Below, in pieces: positions 53,111 through 62,102 of a stretch of DNA of 64,000 nucleotides. The DNA is taken from positions 1 through 64,000 of the forward strand of contig JAUNCI010000006.1 in assembly GCA_030526665.1 (NCBI GenBank), given 5' to 3'. The stretch is from Eubacteriales bacterium (GTDB lineage: Bacteria; Bacillota; Clostridia; Lachnospirales; Lachnospiraceae). Position 1 is the stretch's first letter, and each line of letters opens with the position of its first letter. Both the position numbers and the translations under genes were made by a program. The notes beneath the pieces were generated by a model that ran no database searches, was not told the DNA's origin, and was given only the letters and a program-made list of their open reading frames with translations.

Positions 53111-54205
53111 ATGAGTCAGTCAACATTTGGAAATAAATTTAAAGTTACAACCTGGGGTGAATCACATGGGAAGGCACTTGGCGCAGTTGTGGATGGCTGT
53201 CCTGCCGGTCTCTCACTTCAGGAAACCGATATTCAGAAATTTCTTGATCGACGCAAACCGGGGCAGAGTAAATTTACGACTGCCCGAAAAGAAGGCGATC
53301 AGGTTGAAATTCTCTCCGGAGTATTTGAAGGAAAAACAACCGGATCTCCTATCTCCCTTGTTGTTTATAACAAAGATCAGCGCTCACGTGATTATGGAAA
53401 TATCGCGTACTCCTATCGACCGGGCCACGCCGATTATACCTTTGATCAGAAATACGGTTTTCGCGACTACCGTGGAGGCGGCCGCTCTTCCGGTCGTGAA
53501 ACGATTGGTCGTGTTGCAGGCGGTGCCATTGCTTCAAAAATTTTGTCTGAATTAAACATTTCATTTACTACTTATACGAAATCCATTGGTCCGATAAACT
53601 GCGAAGAATTTGACATAAATGAAATTTCAAACAACAAATTATATATGCCTGATGCCGCAGCCGCTGAAAAAGCCTCTGCTTATCTGGAAGAATGTATTCA
53701 AAATCAGGACAGTGCCGGAGGAGTAATTGAATGCCGCATTACAGGTGTCCCTGCCGGTCTCGGTGATCCGGTATTTGATAAACTCGATGCAAAACTGGCT
53801 CAGGCTATGATGTCGATTGGAGCTGTGAAAGCTGTCGAAATCGGTGATGGAATTCAGGTTTCAGCCTCAAACGGTTCCTCAAACAACGATGCATTTTATC
53901 AAAAGAATGGAAAAATCGTTAAATCCACAAATCATTCCGGCGGTATTCTCGGCGGAATGAGTGATGGAAGTGAAATCATCCTGCGTGTTCATGTAAAACC
54001 TACACCATCCATCAGCCAGCCGCAAAATACCGTAACACATGACGGTGAACCTTTGTCTCTGGAAATTCACGGAAGACACGATCCTGTCATTGTACCACGT
54101 GCCGTTGTCGTCGTAGAATCCATGGCCGCTCTTGTAATTACCGATGCACTTTTTGCAAATATGAGTGCACAGATGGACCATATCAAAAAACTTTATCTCG
54201 ATTGA
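53111..54205 (+). CDS. aroC: Chorismate synthase
   Basis: The FMN-dependent enzyme converts EPSP to chorismate. The 364-residue product starts MSQSTFGNKFKVTTWGESHG (family signature), then has the DYRGGGRSSGRETIGRVAGG loop, AVEIGDG, NHSGGILGGMSDG and the HGRHDPVIVPRAVVVVESM end. AAAGGAAA lies about 6 bases before this ATG; the frame is open 27 bases further upstream, but that leader is not family-like. It stands alone, away from tyrA-aroA. Confidence 0.97.
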   Translation: MSQSTFGNKFKVTTWGESHGKALGAVVDGCPAGLSLQETDIQKFLDRRKPGQSKFTTARKEGDQVEILSGVFEGKTTGSPISLVVYNKDQRSRDYGNIAYSYRPGHADYTFDQKYGFRDYRGGGRSSGRETIGRVAGGAIASKILSELNISFTTYTKSIGPINCEEFDINEISNNKLYMPDAAAAEKASAYLEECIQNQDSAGGVIECRITGVPAGLGDPVFDKLDAKLAQAMMSIGAVKAVEIGDGIQVSASNGSSNNDAFYQKNGKIVKSTNHSGGILGGMSDGSEIILRVHVKPTPSISQPQNTVTHDGEPLSLEIHGRHDPVIVPRAVVVVESMAALVITDALFANMSAQMDHIKKLYLD

Positions 54206-54239
54206 GAGAAACGTTCTGCAATATTTGAATAAAAAGACA

Positions 54240-54278
54240 AAAAGCGATTATATCAGTTAATCTGACATAATCGCTTTT
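54240..54278. terminator. Terminator between aroC and the lactonase gene
   Basis: AAAAGCGATTAT and ATAATCGCTTTT pair with an inner TCAG/CTGA. On the minus strand TTGTCTTTTTATT follows, which suits the lactonase gene; the plus side (GATTATTTAT) is weaker. Confidence 0.7.
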
Positions 54279-54318
54279 GATTATTTATAAGTTCTTTATT
54301 CTCTATTATTTTTTATGA

Positions 54319-55371
54319 TCATACTTCCCAGATATGAATGCTGTTTGGTTCATTTACTTTTAACGGCTTGCCATTCATAATAATTACATTCTTTTCATAA
54401 TCTACTTTAAAGAAAGTAATCGTATTGCTGCTGTGATTTGCAACTGCAATGTGCTGATTATCCGGAAAAATCACGAGATCCTTTGGATAGTCTCCGCTGA
54501 TTGGAAGAACAAATTTTTTCGTCAGTGTTCCATCCTCATCATTAATTTCAAACATGGAAACTGTATTTTCACCTGCTGTAGTGCAGAAAAGATGTTTTCC
54601 ATCCGGTGCAAGTGCCAATCCGCTCGCTGCATTATGATATTGATCTTTTTTGTCAGACAAGGTACGTATAGTCTGAATCAATTCAAACTCCGGCAGTTTT
54701 CCTTCACCATTATAAGTGTAAACTCGAATTTCATTGCTAAGCTCAAACAAAATATAAGCATATTTTCCATCCTGACTGAAACGAATAATACGCGGTCCGC
54801 TTTCTCTGGGACATCTGAGAATATCAACCAGCTCCAGTTTATTACGAATTTTGTTGATTGCGTAGATCTTTACCTGGTCAATCCCATTATCAACGGCACA
54901 CAGATATTTATTGTCCGGTGTAGGTCTGACGCAATTTACATGTGGTCTGAAATTACGTTCTGCCACACTTCCGAGACCGGCATGAAATACTCCGTCAAAA
55001 ATACTACCCAGAGAGCCGTCTCTATGTGTATGAACAACCGTAACCTTTCCATCATGATATCCGGCAACATATAAGTATCTTCCATCTACATCTGTAGACA
55101 AAAAACATCCTCGCATTCCCTGAATACCCACTCTGTTTAATCGTTCCAGATCACCGTTTTCATCACGCTTGAATACCGCTACTCCTTCGTCTTCGATGGA
55201 ATAGAGATATTTACCATTTTTTGAAAGTGCAGTATGGGAAGCATTGCTGCATTCTGTCTCAGAACGTTGTGTAAAACGTCCTTTTTCCACATCCACATCA
55301 TAAACTGTAATCCCTTTGCATTTTCCGTGTGTGTAAGAACCCACATATGCAACATATTTTTTCTCGGCCAT
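54319..55371 (-). CDS. Lactonase-family beta-propeller protein (Pgl-like)
   Basis: The 350-residue product belongs to the seven-bladed lactonase family (6-phosphogluconolactonase/YkgB type). It shows YVGSYTHGKCKGITVYDVD at the start, SHTALSKNGKYLYSI, RPHVNCVRPTPDNKYLCAVD, ASGLALAPDGKHLFCTTAGE and GDYPKDLVIFPDNQHIAVANH. It has no signal peptide. Members hydrolyse 6-phosphogluconolactone, but others have unknown substrates, and no pentose-phosphate gene is nearby. GGAGG about 9 bases upstream supports this ATG over one five codons earlier. Confidence 0.88.
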   Translation of the reverse strand: MAEKKYVAYVGSYTHGKCKGITVYDVDVEKGRFTQRSETECSNASHTALSKNGKYLYSIEDEGVAVFKRDENGDLERLNRVGIQGMRGCFLSTDVDGRYLYVAGYHDGKVTVVHTHRDGSLGSIFDGVFHAGLGSVAERNFRPHVNCVRPTPDNKYLCAVDNGIDQVKIYAINKIRNKLELVDILRCPRESGPRIIRFSQDGKYAYILFELSNEIRVYTYNGEGKLPEFELIQTIRTLSDKKDQYHNAASGLALAPDGKHLFCTTAGENTVSMFEINDEDGTLTKKFVLPISGDYPKDLVIFPDNQHIAVANHSSNTITFFKVDYEKNVIIMNGKPLKVNEPNSIHIWEV

Positions 55372-55480
55372 GTAATTTGCCTCCATTCAATGTTCACACT
55401 CATATCCAATTCAGCCAAATCGATCTTATCGAATTCGCTTTGCCTTCTAATTGTCGTTTACAAAAATGTACGACTAATAA

Positions 55481-55509
55481 ATTATAGCATACTCAATATT
55501 GGTTAACAA
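55481..55509 (-). promoter_or_regulatory. Lactonase gene promoter
   Basis: TTGTTA (55504-55509, overlapping the hemL stop) and TATAAT (55481-55486) with a 17-base spacer on the minus strand. Confidence 0.6.
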
Positions 55510-56783
55510 GACATCAAGTAAGATTCCATCGCCTGCAGTGTTTCGTCCATTGCAGCCTGATCATGTGCATTGGATAAAAACATTGCCTCAAACTGAGATG
55601 GTGCCAGATGAATTCCTTTAGAAAGCATATATTTGAAATACTCGGCAAATGCATGAACATCCGCTGTTTTCGCACTTGTATAGTCTACAACCGGCTCGGA
55701 GGTAAAAAATACACTTGCAAGACTTGACACATGATTCAACTGATAGTTTTTACCATATTTCTCAAGTAATGCTGTCATTTTCCCATATAAGTATTCCCCT
55801 TTTTCTTCGAGGTTTTTGTATACTTCAGGATGCGCATACAGATATTTCAGCTGTGTCAGTCCTGCTGCCATGGCAATTGGATTTCCGCTGAGTGTACCCG
55901 CCTGATAAACTTTTCCTACCGGTGCGATCATCTGCATAATTTCTTTTTTACCGCCGTACGCTCCTACCGGCATACCGGCACCGATGATTTTACCATACGT
56001 TACCAGGTCCGGTGTTACATCGAAATATTCAGCAGCTCCGCCAAAGGCAAGACGAAAACCTGTGATAACTTCATCAAAAATCAAAAGTGCTCCATACTGG
56101 TCACAAAGTGAACGAAGGCCACTCAAAAATCCCTCTGCAGGAAGGACTACTCCCATATTTGCGGCCACCGGCTCAACGATCACGGCTGCAACCTGATCCG
56201 GGCACTGTTCCATCAATGTTTTTACACTGTCAAGATCATTATAAACAGCGGTCATAGTATCCTGCGTACATCCGGCAGGAACACCGGCACTGTCCGGAAC
56301 TCCGCTTGTCATAACACCGGATCCGGCACTAACCAGCATGGCATCTGTATGTCCATGATAACAGCCTGCAAATTTAATAATTTTAGATTTTCCGGTATAA
56401 CCTCTCGCAGCACGAATCGCACTCATAACAGCCTCTGTACCGGAGTTAACCATTCGTACCATTTCGACGTGCGGAATATGTTCGCAGATAAATTCTGCCA
56501 TTTCGACTTCAATTTCCGTAGCACAACCGAAACTCAGACCATTTTGAGCTGCCTGAACAACACTTTCACGAACCGGCGCAAAATTGTGTCCAAGGATCAT
56601 TGGTCCCCAGGAATCAATATAGTCTACATATTCATTTCCATCGACATCATAGATATGACATCCATCTGCTTTTTCAATAAAACGAGGTGTTTCACCAATT
56701 GCTCCGTATGCACGAACAGGGCTGTTTACGCCACCCGGGATTCTTTTAACGGCTCTTTCAAACAATTCCTGTGATTTTGACAT
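55503..56783 (-). CDS. hemL: Glutamate-1-semialdehyde 2,1-aminomutase
   Basis: HemL makes 5-aminolevulinate from glutamate-1-semialdehyde, the step after HemA. The 426-residue PLP aminotransferase has RIPGGVNSPVRAYGAIG at the start, NSGTEAVMSAIRAARG, FAGCYHGHTDAML, LIFDEVITGFR and the PLP lysine in TYGKIIGAGMPVGAYGG. Its ATG overlaps the hemB stop by one base (TAATG). It is the last gene of the hem operon. Confidence 0.97.
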   Translation of the reverse strand: MSKSQELFERAVKRIPGGVNSPVRAYGAIGETPRFIEKADGCHIYDVDGNEYVDYIDSWGPMILGHNFAPVRESVVQAAQNGLSFGCATEIEVEMAEFICEHIPHVEMVRMVNSGTEAVMSAIRAARGYTGKSKIIKFAGCYHGHTDAMLVSAGSGVMTSGVPDSAGVPAGCTQDTMTAVYNDLDSVKTLMEQCPDQVAAVIVEPVAANMGVVLPAEGFLSGLRSLCDQYGALLIFDEVITGFRLAFGGAAEYFDVTPDLVTYGKIIGAGMPVGAYGGKKEIMQMIAPVGKVYQAGTLSGNPIAMAAGLTQLKYLYAHPEVYKNLEEKGEYLYGKMTALLEKYGKNYQLNHVSSLASVFFTSEPVVDYTSAKTADVHAFAEYFKYMLSKGIHLAPSQFEAMFLSNAHDQAAMDETLQAMESYLMSC

Positions 56784-57766
56784 TATCCGATTCTCCCTTC
56801 ATCCATCATTCGGGCAAGTTCTTTTGCATAGTAAGTAATATAAATCTGCGCACCTGCACGATATGCAGAAACAGCCATTTCCGCAACGATACGATTTTCA
56901 TCGATCCATCCATTTTTTGCCGCAGCTTTTACCATTGCATATTCCCCACTGACACTGTATGCCGCAACCGGAACATCTACAGCCATGGAAATATCAGCAA
57001 CCAGATCAAGGTAAGACATCGCCGGTTTTACCATAACGATATCAGCTCCTTCATCAATGTCCAGAAGAGCTTCCTTCATACCTTCACGTCGATTGTGGAA
57101 ATCCATCTGATAACTTTTACGATCTCCGAAAGAAGGTGCTGAACCTGCTGCTTCACGGAATGGGCCGTAGAATGCAGAAGCATATTTTACAGAATAAGCC
57201 ATAATCGGAATATTGGTATATCCGTTTGCATCCAGCATTTCTCTGATTGCAGCAATACGTCCATCCATCATATCCGAAGGTGCTACCATATCCGCCCCTG
57301 CTTTTACATGAGAAAGTGCAGTTTTTGCCAAAAGTTCCAGCGTAGCATCATTATCAACATCATGATCACACAGAACACCACAATGACCATGTGATGTATA
57401 TTCGCACATACATACATCCGTAATATAGTAGAATTCCGGATATTTTTCTTTTGCCATACGAAGAGCTCTCTGAACAATACCATTTTCAGCGTATGCTCCG
57501 CTACCAATCTCATCCTTGTGATCCGGAATTCCAAAAAGCATAATGCTTGTAACTCCGGCTTTTTTGCAAGCCTCTAATTCCTGCTCAAGCATATCGATAC
57601 TATAACGATATTGTCCTTCCATAGATGGAATTTCTTCTTTGATTCCTGTTCCTTCTTTTACAAATACCGGATAAATCAGCGAGGATTTATCCATACGAGT
57701 TTCTCTGACAAGTTTTCTAAGTGTTTCACTTCCACGTAAACGACGTGGTCTCTGAATTAATTCCAT
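56783..57766 (-). CDS. hemB: Porphobilinogen synthase (delta-aminolevulinate dehydratase)
   Basis: HemB condenses two 5-aminolevulinate molecules to porphobilinogen. The 327-residue product has a zinc-type cysteine cluster (DVCMCEYTSHGHCGVLCD), the first lysine in MAYSVKYASAFYGPFREA and the Schiff-base lysine in DIVMVKPAMSYLD. Its start lies inside the 3' end of the hemC-cobA-hemD gene (10-base overlap), so the two are coupled. Confidence 0.97.
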   Translation of the reverse strand: MELIQRPRRLRGSETLRKLVRETRMDKSSLIYPVFVKEGTGIKEEIPSMEGQYRYSIDMLEQELEACKKAGVTSIMLFGIPDHKDEIGSGAYAENGIVQRALRMAKEKYPEFYYITDVCMCEYTSHGHCGVLCDHDVDNDATLELLAKTALSHVKAGADMVAPSDMMDGRIAAIREMLDANGYTNIPIMAYSVKYASAFYGPFREAAGSAPSFGDRKSYQMDFHNRREGMKEALLDIDEGADIVMVKPAMSYLDLVADISMAVDVPVAAYSVSGEYAMVKAAAKNGWIDENRIVAEMAVSAYRAGAQIYITYYAKELARMMDEGRIG

Positions 57767-60186
57767 GACACCTGGCCACCTTTCATTTTTTCTACTAATT
57801 CAATCAGACTTTCAATGGTTGCTTTTTCAGACATGAAAGTCTTCATATTGTATTGGTCTGCTGCAGCTTTAGTCTGTTTTCCAATACATGCTGCTGTCAC
57901 TTTTGAATAATCAATTCCTTTTGTTGCTTCCACAAATCCTTTAACCGTTGAAGCACTGGTAAAGATTACACAATCGATCTCATTATTTTCAAAGCACGTT
58001 TTTTCATCAAACACTTCACTTTTTGCATAAATGGTTCGGTATGTCGGAACATCCTCTACTTTAGCACCGCTATGTTCCAGACATTCTACCAGCACCTGAT
58101 TTCCAATCTCTGCTCTCGGAATTAATATACGATCTGCAGGTCCGGTCATCTTTGCCAATTCTTCACCCAAATGATCTCCATCATATACAGAAGGGACAAA
58201 ATCAGGCTGTAAACCGTTTGCAGCCAGTTTTTTCGCTGTTCCCTGTCCGATAGACGCAATTTTGATCTGACCAAGCATACGAATATCCTTGTGATTTTTT
58301 TTCATTTCGTCAAAAAATACATCAACACCTGTCGGGCTGGTAAATACAAGCCAGGTGAAAGAATACATTTCATCAAAGGCTTTCACAAGTGCAGACTGAT
58401 CTTCCATCGGTTCCGTTCGAATTGCCGGCAATTCCAAAACTTCCGCACCTTTTTGACGCAAAAGTGATGCAGTCTGAGAAATCAGTTTTTTAGGACGCGT
58501 GACAAGTACTTTCCATCCCGCCAATGGCAGTTTTTCATACCATTCAAAATCCTGCGAAAGCTGACAAACTTTACCAACTACGATAATAGCAGGTGTTTCA
58601 ATTCCTTCTTCACGTACACGCTGCTCCAAAGTAGAAATGGTTGCAACGATTCTCTTTTGTCCTGCCGTAGTCCCTTTCTGCAAAATTGCAGCAGGCATAT
58701 CCTTATCCATCCCGGCTTCCAAAAGACCGCTCATGATAGATGGAAGTGCAGATACTCCCATCAAAAATACGAGTGTTCCTTTCGTATGTACAAGTGCATG
58801 AAAATCAATGTCATAATCCTGTCCTTCACGTTTATGACCCGTAATAATATGTACAGATGAACAAAAATCACGATGTGTTACCGGAATTCCATTATATGCC
58901 GGAACAGCCAGTGAAGAAGTTACACCCGGTACCACCTCAAAAGGAACATTGTTTTTCTTCAGAAGTTCAAGTTCTTCTCCGCCTCTTCCAAACAGGAATG
59001 GGTCCCCGCCTTTTAAACGAACGACTCTGTATCCTTTTTTTGCTTCATCGACAAGAACCTGATTGATATTCTCCTGTCTCATCGTATGATTACTTGCTCT
59101 TTTTCCTACATAAATCAATTTTGCCTGATCCGGAATCTGCGTCAGAATACTCTGTCCAACCAAACTGTCATATACCACAACTTCCGCATTTTGGAGAATT
59201 TCCAATCCCTTTAACGTAAAAAGACCTAAGTCTCCAGGGCCGGCACCCACTAACCAAACTTTACCGGTTATCATATTTTCGGTATTTCCCTTCTCAAATT
59301 CTTCTTTTAGCTCTGCGGCGAGTTTTTCTCCGATTTCCTTTGCACTACTTACACTACCTGTCATCTGTCCTTTTACAAAGCGTTCGCTTCCTTCCGTACA
59401 GTACAATCCACGCAAAGTTAATTCTTCACCATCTATTTGAGCATATGCTGCAATCGGTGCAGAGCATCCGCCGTCTAACCATGCAACAAATGCTCTTTCA
59501 GCTACTGCACATGCGTTTGCTTCCGAATCGTTATATCCGTCCAGAAAATCATAGTTCAGTTCTGCTCTTCCCTGTACAGCCAGAATACCCTGTCCCGCTG
59601 CAGGAATCATTTCATCCACTGTAAAATATCTGGAAATTCTATTCTCCAGGCCAAGTCTTTTTAAACCTGCAGCAGCCAAAAGTAATCCACTGTATTCACC
59701 GGAATCCAACTTACGTAAACGAGTCTGCAGATTTCCGCGAACACTTTTTACCTGTATATTCGGATATAATTTTTTCAGCTGAATAATGCGTCTTGCGCTG
59801 GAACATCCGATTGGTTTTGCCGGATCCAATTCCGTAACACCTTCCGGAAGAACCAGTACATCTCTTGGATCTTCTCTTTTGGAAAAAGCAATCAACGGAA
59901 GTTCCTCCGCAACCTCCATCGGCATATCTTTTAAACTATGCACAGATAAATGGCTGCGATGATCCAGTAAAGCGCGATCCAATTCTTTTACGAATAATCC
60001 TTTTCCGCCAACTTTATCCAATGTACGGTCCAGAATAATATCCCCTGTTGTTTTCATTGTCAGAATATCTACATCCATATCCGCATTATGCTCACGAATA
60101 TAGTCTCTGACCATTTCGCTTTGAAGAACAGCAAGTTTACTTTCTCGACTGCCAATTACTATCTTCTGTATTCTATTATTCGACAT
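57757..60186 (-). CDS. hemC/cobA/hemD: HemC-CobA-HemD fusion: PBG deaminase, uroporphyrinogen-III methyltransferase and synthase
   Basis: One frame of about 809 residues joins three enzymes. HemC (1 to about 300) shows SRESKLAVLQ, VHSLKDMPMEV and the cofactor cysteine in DGGCSAPIAAYAQ (about residue 241). CobA/SUMT (about 307-550) shows VWLVGAGPGDLGLFTLKG, VRLKGGDPFLFGRGGEE, VPGVTSSLAVPAY and GIPVTHRDFCSS. HemD (about 557-809) begins LAGWKVLVTRPKKLISQ and ends with the VIFTSASTVKGFVE and CIGKQTKAAA motifs. Together they take porphobilinogen to precorrin-2. I chose the ATG two codons in because GGAG is 9 bases upstream; 60192 is the alternative. It overlaps sirC and hemB. Confidence 0.95.
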   Translation of the reverse strand: MSNNRIQKIVIGSRESKLAVLQSEMVRDYIREHNADMDVDILTMKTTGDIILDRTLDKVGGKGLFVKELDRALLDHRSHLSVHSLKDMPMEVAEELPLIAFSKREDPRDVLVLPEGVTELDPAKPIGCSSARRIIQLKKLYPNIQVKSVRGNLQTRLRKLDSGEYSGLLLAAAGLKRLGLENRISRYFTVDEMIPAAGQGILAVQGRAELNYDFLDGYNDSEANACAVAERAFVAWLDGGCSAPIAAYAQIDGEELTLRGLYCTEGSERFVKGQMTGSVSSAKEIGEKLAAELKEEFEKGNTENMITGKVWLVGAGPGDLGLFTLKGLEILQNAEVVVYDSLVGQSILTQIPDQAKLIYVGKRASNHTMRQENINQVLVDEAKKGYRVVRLKGGDPFLFGRGGEELELLKKNNVPFEVVPGVTSSLAVPAYNGIPVTHRDFCSSVHIITGHKREGQDYDIDFHALVHTKGTLVFLMGVSALPSIMSGLLEAGMDKDMPAAILQKGTTAGQKRIVATISTLEQRVREEGIETPAIIVVGKVCQLSQDFEWYEKLPLAGWKVLVTRPKKLISQTASLLRQKGAEVLELPAIRTEPMEDQSALVKAFDEMYSFTWLVFTSPTGVDVFFDEMKKNHKDIRMLGQIKIASIGQGTAKKLAANGLQPDFVPSVYDGDHLGEELAKMTGPADRILIPRAEIGNQVLVECLEHSGAKVEDVPTYRTIYAKSEVFDEKTCFENNEIDCVIFTSASTVKGFVEATKGIDYSKVTAACIGKQTKAAADQYNMKTFMSEKATIESLIELVEKMKGGQVSWN

Positions 60187-60661
60187 CCTCATTGTCTCCT
60201 GCGATTTTTTTCAGAGATTTCTCGATCTCTTCTCTGACAAGTTTAGCCTTTCTGTGATCTGCTCCGTTTGCTGTAATTCCGACAACCACTTCATCCTGAA
60301 TTACAACTCCCGGAAAATAAAAATCACAGTATTCCTTGTCACTGACAACATTTGCATAAACACCTTCAGCTCGACAGACACGATAAATTTCTTTATTTAA
60401 TTTATGATCATTTGTTGCTGCAATTACCATATAAGCTTCCATAAAGTCGGTTCTGCGAACAGGGCGCTGTACAGCATTAATTTTCCCTATTTTACCCAAA
60501 TCCTGCAGTTCAATCGTCATTTTGGGTGCAATTACCGTAATATTTCTCGTAAATTGCAGCAGTGTTTTTACTCTTCGTGCAGCAATTGTTCCACCGCCAA
60601 CAACAATGATATTTTTGTCTGATAAATCCACAAACATTGGAAAGAAATTTTTAGTCTTCAT
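60176..60661 (-). CDS. sirC: Precorrin-2 dehydrogenase (SirC/Met8-N type)
   Basis: This NAD-dependent enzyme oxidises precorrin-2 to sirohydrochlorin. The 161-residue product is just the dehydrogenase domain: FPMFVDLSDKNIIVVGGGTI, then AARRVKTLL, a CDFYFPGVVIQDEVVVGI segment and the family's NGADHRKAKLVREEIE. It lacks the C-terminal methyltransferase of CysG, which fits the separate CobA domain next door. It overlaps hemA by 11 bases and the fusion gene by about as many. Confidence 0.93.
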   Translation of the reverse strand: MKTKNFFPMFVDLSDKNIIVVGGGTIAARRVKTLLQFTRNITVIAPKMTIELQDLGKIGKINAVQRPVRRTDFMEAYMVIAATNDHKLNKEIYRVCRAEGVYANVVSDKEYCDFYFPGVVIQDEVVVGITANGADHRKAKLVREEIEKSLKKIAGDNEDVE

Positions 60662-61880
60662 ATAATTTTTCCAACCCTTCTACACAATCCAGAAATGCTT
60701 CCGGTTTCAGACTGTCACGTAAGCCAAAAATCAGTTTATTTACTATTTTTCCTGCTGCATCATTGATCGATTTTTTGAGTACAATACGATCTTCTTCGTC
60801 CATCTGTGTGTTTTTTAATATCTTTTCGGTACGAAGTGTGAAATCATGAACCGCTTCAGCTTTGATATCCTGAATTCTCGGAATCACATCTCGATTATCA
60901 TACCATTTATAAAATTCATCTAACTGCTCTTTCACAAATTTCGATGCCATATCATATGCCAGGAGATAGGATTCATCTGCCTCACTTTCCCTGAAACTAT
61001 CCATATCATACAGCGTAATATTTTTGACCTCGGAAATCTGTGGATCAATATCTCTCGGAACTGCCAGGTCAATTAAAATTTTCGGTGCATCGATCTCAAG
61101 ATTTTCAAAATGTTCCGTTCTAAGCGTAAAATTCGGGCTGGCTGTCGCACTGACAACGAGATCGCACTGTGGAAAATACTCCATACGCTCCCCATAATTG
61201 ATACGCTTACAGCCAAGAGGAATATTTACGATACCACTTCTATACTGTCTGACTGTTACAGTAACGTCAGCTCCCTGTTCCTGTAAAGTCTGCGCGGCAA
61301 CCTTTCCCATCTCGCCGTTGCCAATTACCATACAGCATTTTCCGGAAACATCATATCCCTGTTTATGCAGCATTTTTAAAGCCTGATGAATAACCGATGG
61401 ATTTCCATGCGCAATCGGAACATCGGTTTTAATTTTCTTTCCGACTGTTACCGCCATTCGAAACAGCACTTCCAATACATTATCTGTTGCAAAATTTTCA
61501 CGTCCCAGATTCAAAGAATCCTTTACCTGCGTCAAAATCTGATCTTCTCCAAGAATCTGTGATTTAAGACCACTGGTTAAGTAAAACAAATGCTGAACAG
61601 CCTCTTCCCCTTCACGATATGAAAAATAGCTTACATCGGATGATTCTTCAATCTTTTTTAATTCGCATAGAAAAGTATACAATTCTTCACGACTAAACTC
61701 ATTACCGCTGATCCACATTTCCATACGATTACATGTAGACAGAATAATACAGCCTTTCACACCTTCTCTTTTTTTCAGTGTTTCCAGTGCTTCCGCTACT
61801 TCTTTTTTTGTAAATGCATATCTTGCTCTATCATCGATTTTTGCGGAGTTGTGATCAATTCCAATCATCGATATGCTCAT
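60651..61880 (-). CDS. hemA: Glutamyl-tRNA reductase
   Basis: HemA reduces glutamyl-tRNA to glutamate-1-semialdehyde, the committed step of the C5 tetrapyrrole pathway. The 409-residue product has the catalytic cysteine in IILSTCNRMEMW (C50), GEDQILTQVKDSL, the NADPH-binding VIGNGEMGKVAAQTL and LIDLAVPRDIDPQI. GGAG sits 8 bases before this ATG; an ATG seven codons upstream lacks an RBS. It heads the operon hemA-sirC-hemC/cobA/hemD-hemB-hemL. Confidence 0.96.
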   Translation of the reverse strand: MSISMIGIDHNSAKIDDRARYAFTKKEVAEALETLKKREGVKGCIILSTCNRMEMWISGNEFSREELYTFLCELKKIEESSDVSYFSYREGEEAVQHLFYLTSGLKSQILGEDQILTQVKDSLNLGRENFATDNVLEVLFRMAVTVGKKIKTDVPIAHGNPSVIHQALKMLHKQGYDVSGKCCMVIGNGEMGKVAAQTLQEQGADVTVTVRQYRSGIVNIPLGCKRINYGERMEYFPQCDLVVSATASPNFTLRTEHFENLEIDAPKILIDLAVPRDIDPQISEVKNITLYDMDSFRESEADESYLLAYDMASKFVKEQLDEFYKWYDNRDVIPRIQDIKAEAVHDFTLRTEKILKNTQMDEEDRIVLKKSINDAAGKIVNKLIFGLRDSLKPEAFLDCVEGLEKLYED

Positions 61881-61916
61881 AGTACATTCTCCTTTGTACA
61901 TAATAATCCACTAAAC

Positions 61917-61945
61917 ATCATATACATTCATAGCGAAAATGTCAA
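61917..61945 (-). promoter_or_regulatory. hem operon promoter
   Basis: TTGACA (61940-61945) and TATGAT (61917-61922) with a 17-base spacer on the minus strand, about 35 bases before the hemA ATG. Confidence 0.75.
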
Positions 61946-61986
61946 TTCAAACCGAATATCCAAAGAGGATTTAAAAGCATATTTAA

Positions 61987-62015
61987 TTGACATTATATCC
62001 GGTTACTTTTATACT
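61987..62015 (+). promoter_or_regulatory. cbiK promoter
   Basis: TTGACA (61987-61992) and TATACT (62010-62015) with a 17-base spacer. Its -35 box faces that of the hem promoter across 41 bases. The leader is about 80 bases, too short for a cobalamin riboswitch. Confidence 0.75.
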
Positions 62016-62102
62016 TATTCATTGATAAGAATAAGATACAAATTTCAGTTTCCAGACTATTTATATCCAGTATCTAAATTACTTAAATATGGAGAATTCA
62101 AT

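Noticed and set aside
54433..55074. 213-codon plus-strand open frame
   Set aside because: It lies antisense to the lactonase gene, has a Cys/Ile/Asn-rich product without family features, and lacks an RBS; the minus-strand gene is certain.
61851..62102. 84-residue upstream extension of cbiK
   Set aside because: It would overlap the hemA start and both promoters; GGAG before ATG 62103 and the family start argue for the shorter protein.
62016..62102. Possible cobalamin riboswitch before cbiK
   Set aside because: The leader is about 80 bases and contains no B12-box-like sequence; such riboswitches need about 200 bases.
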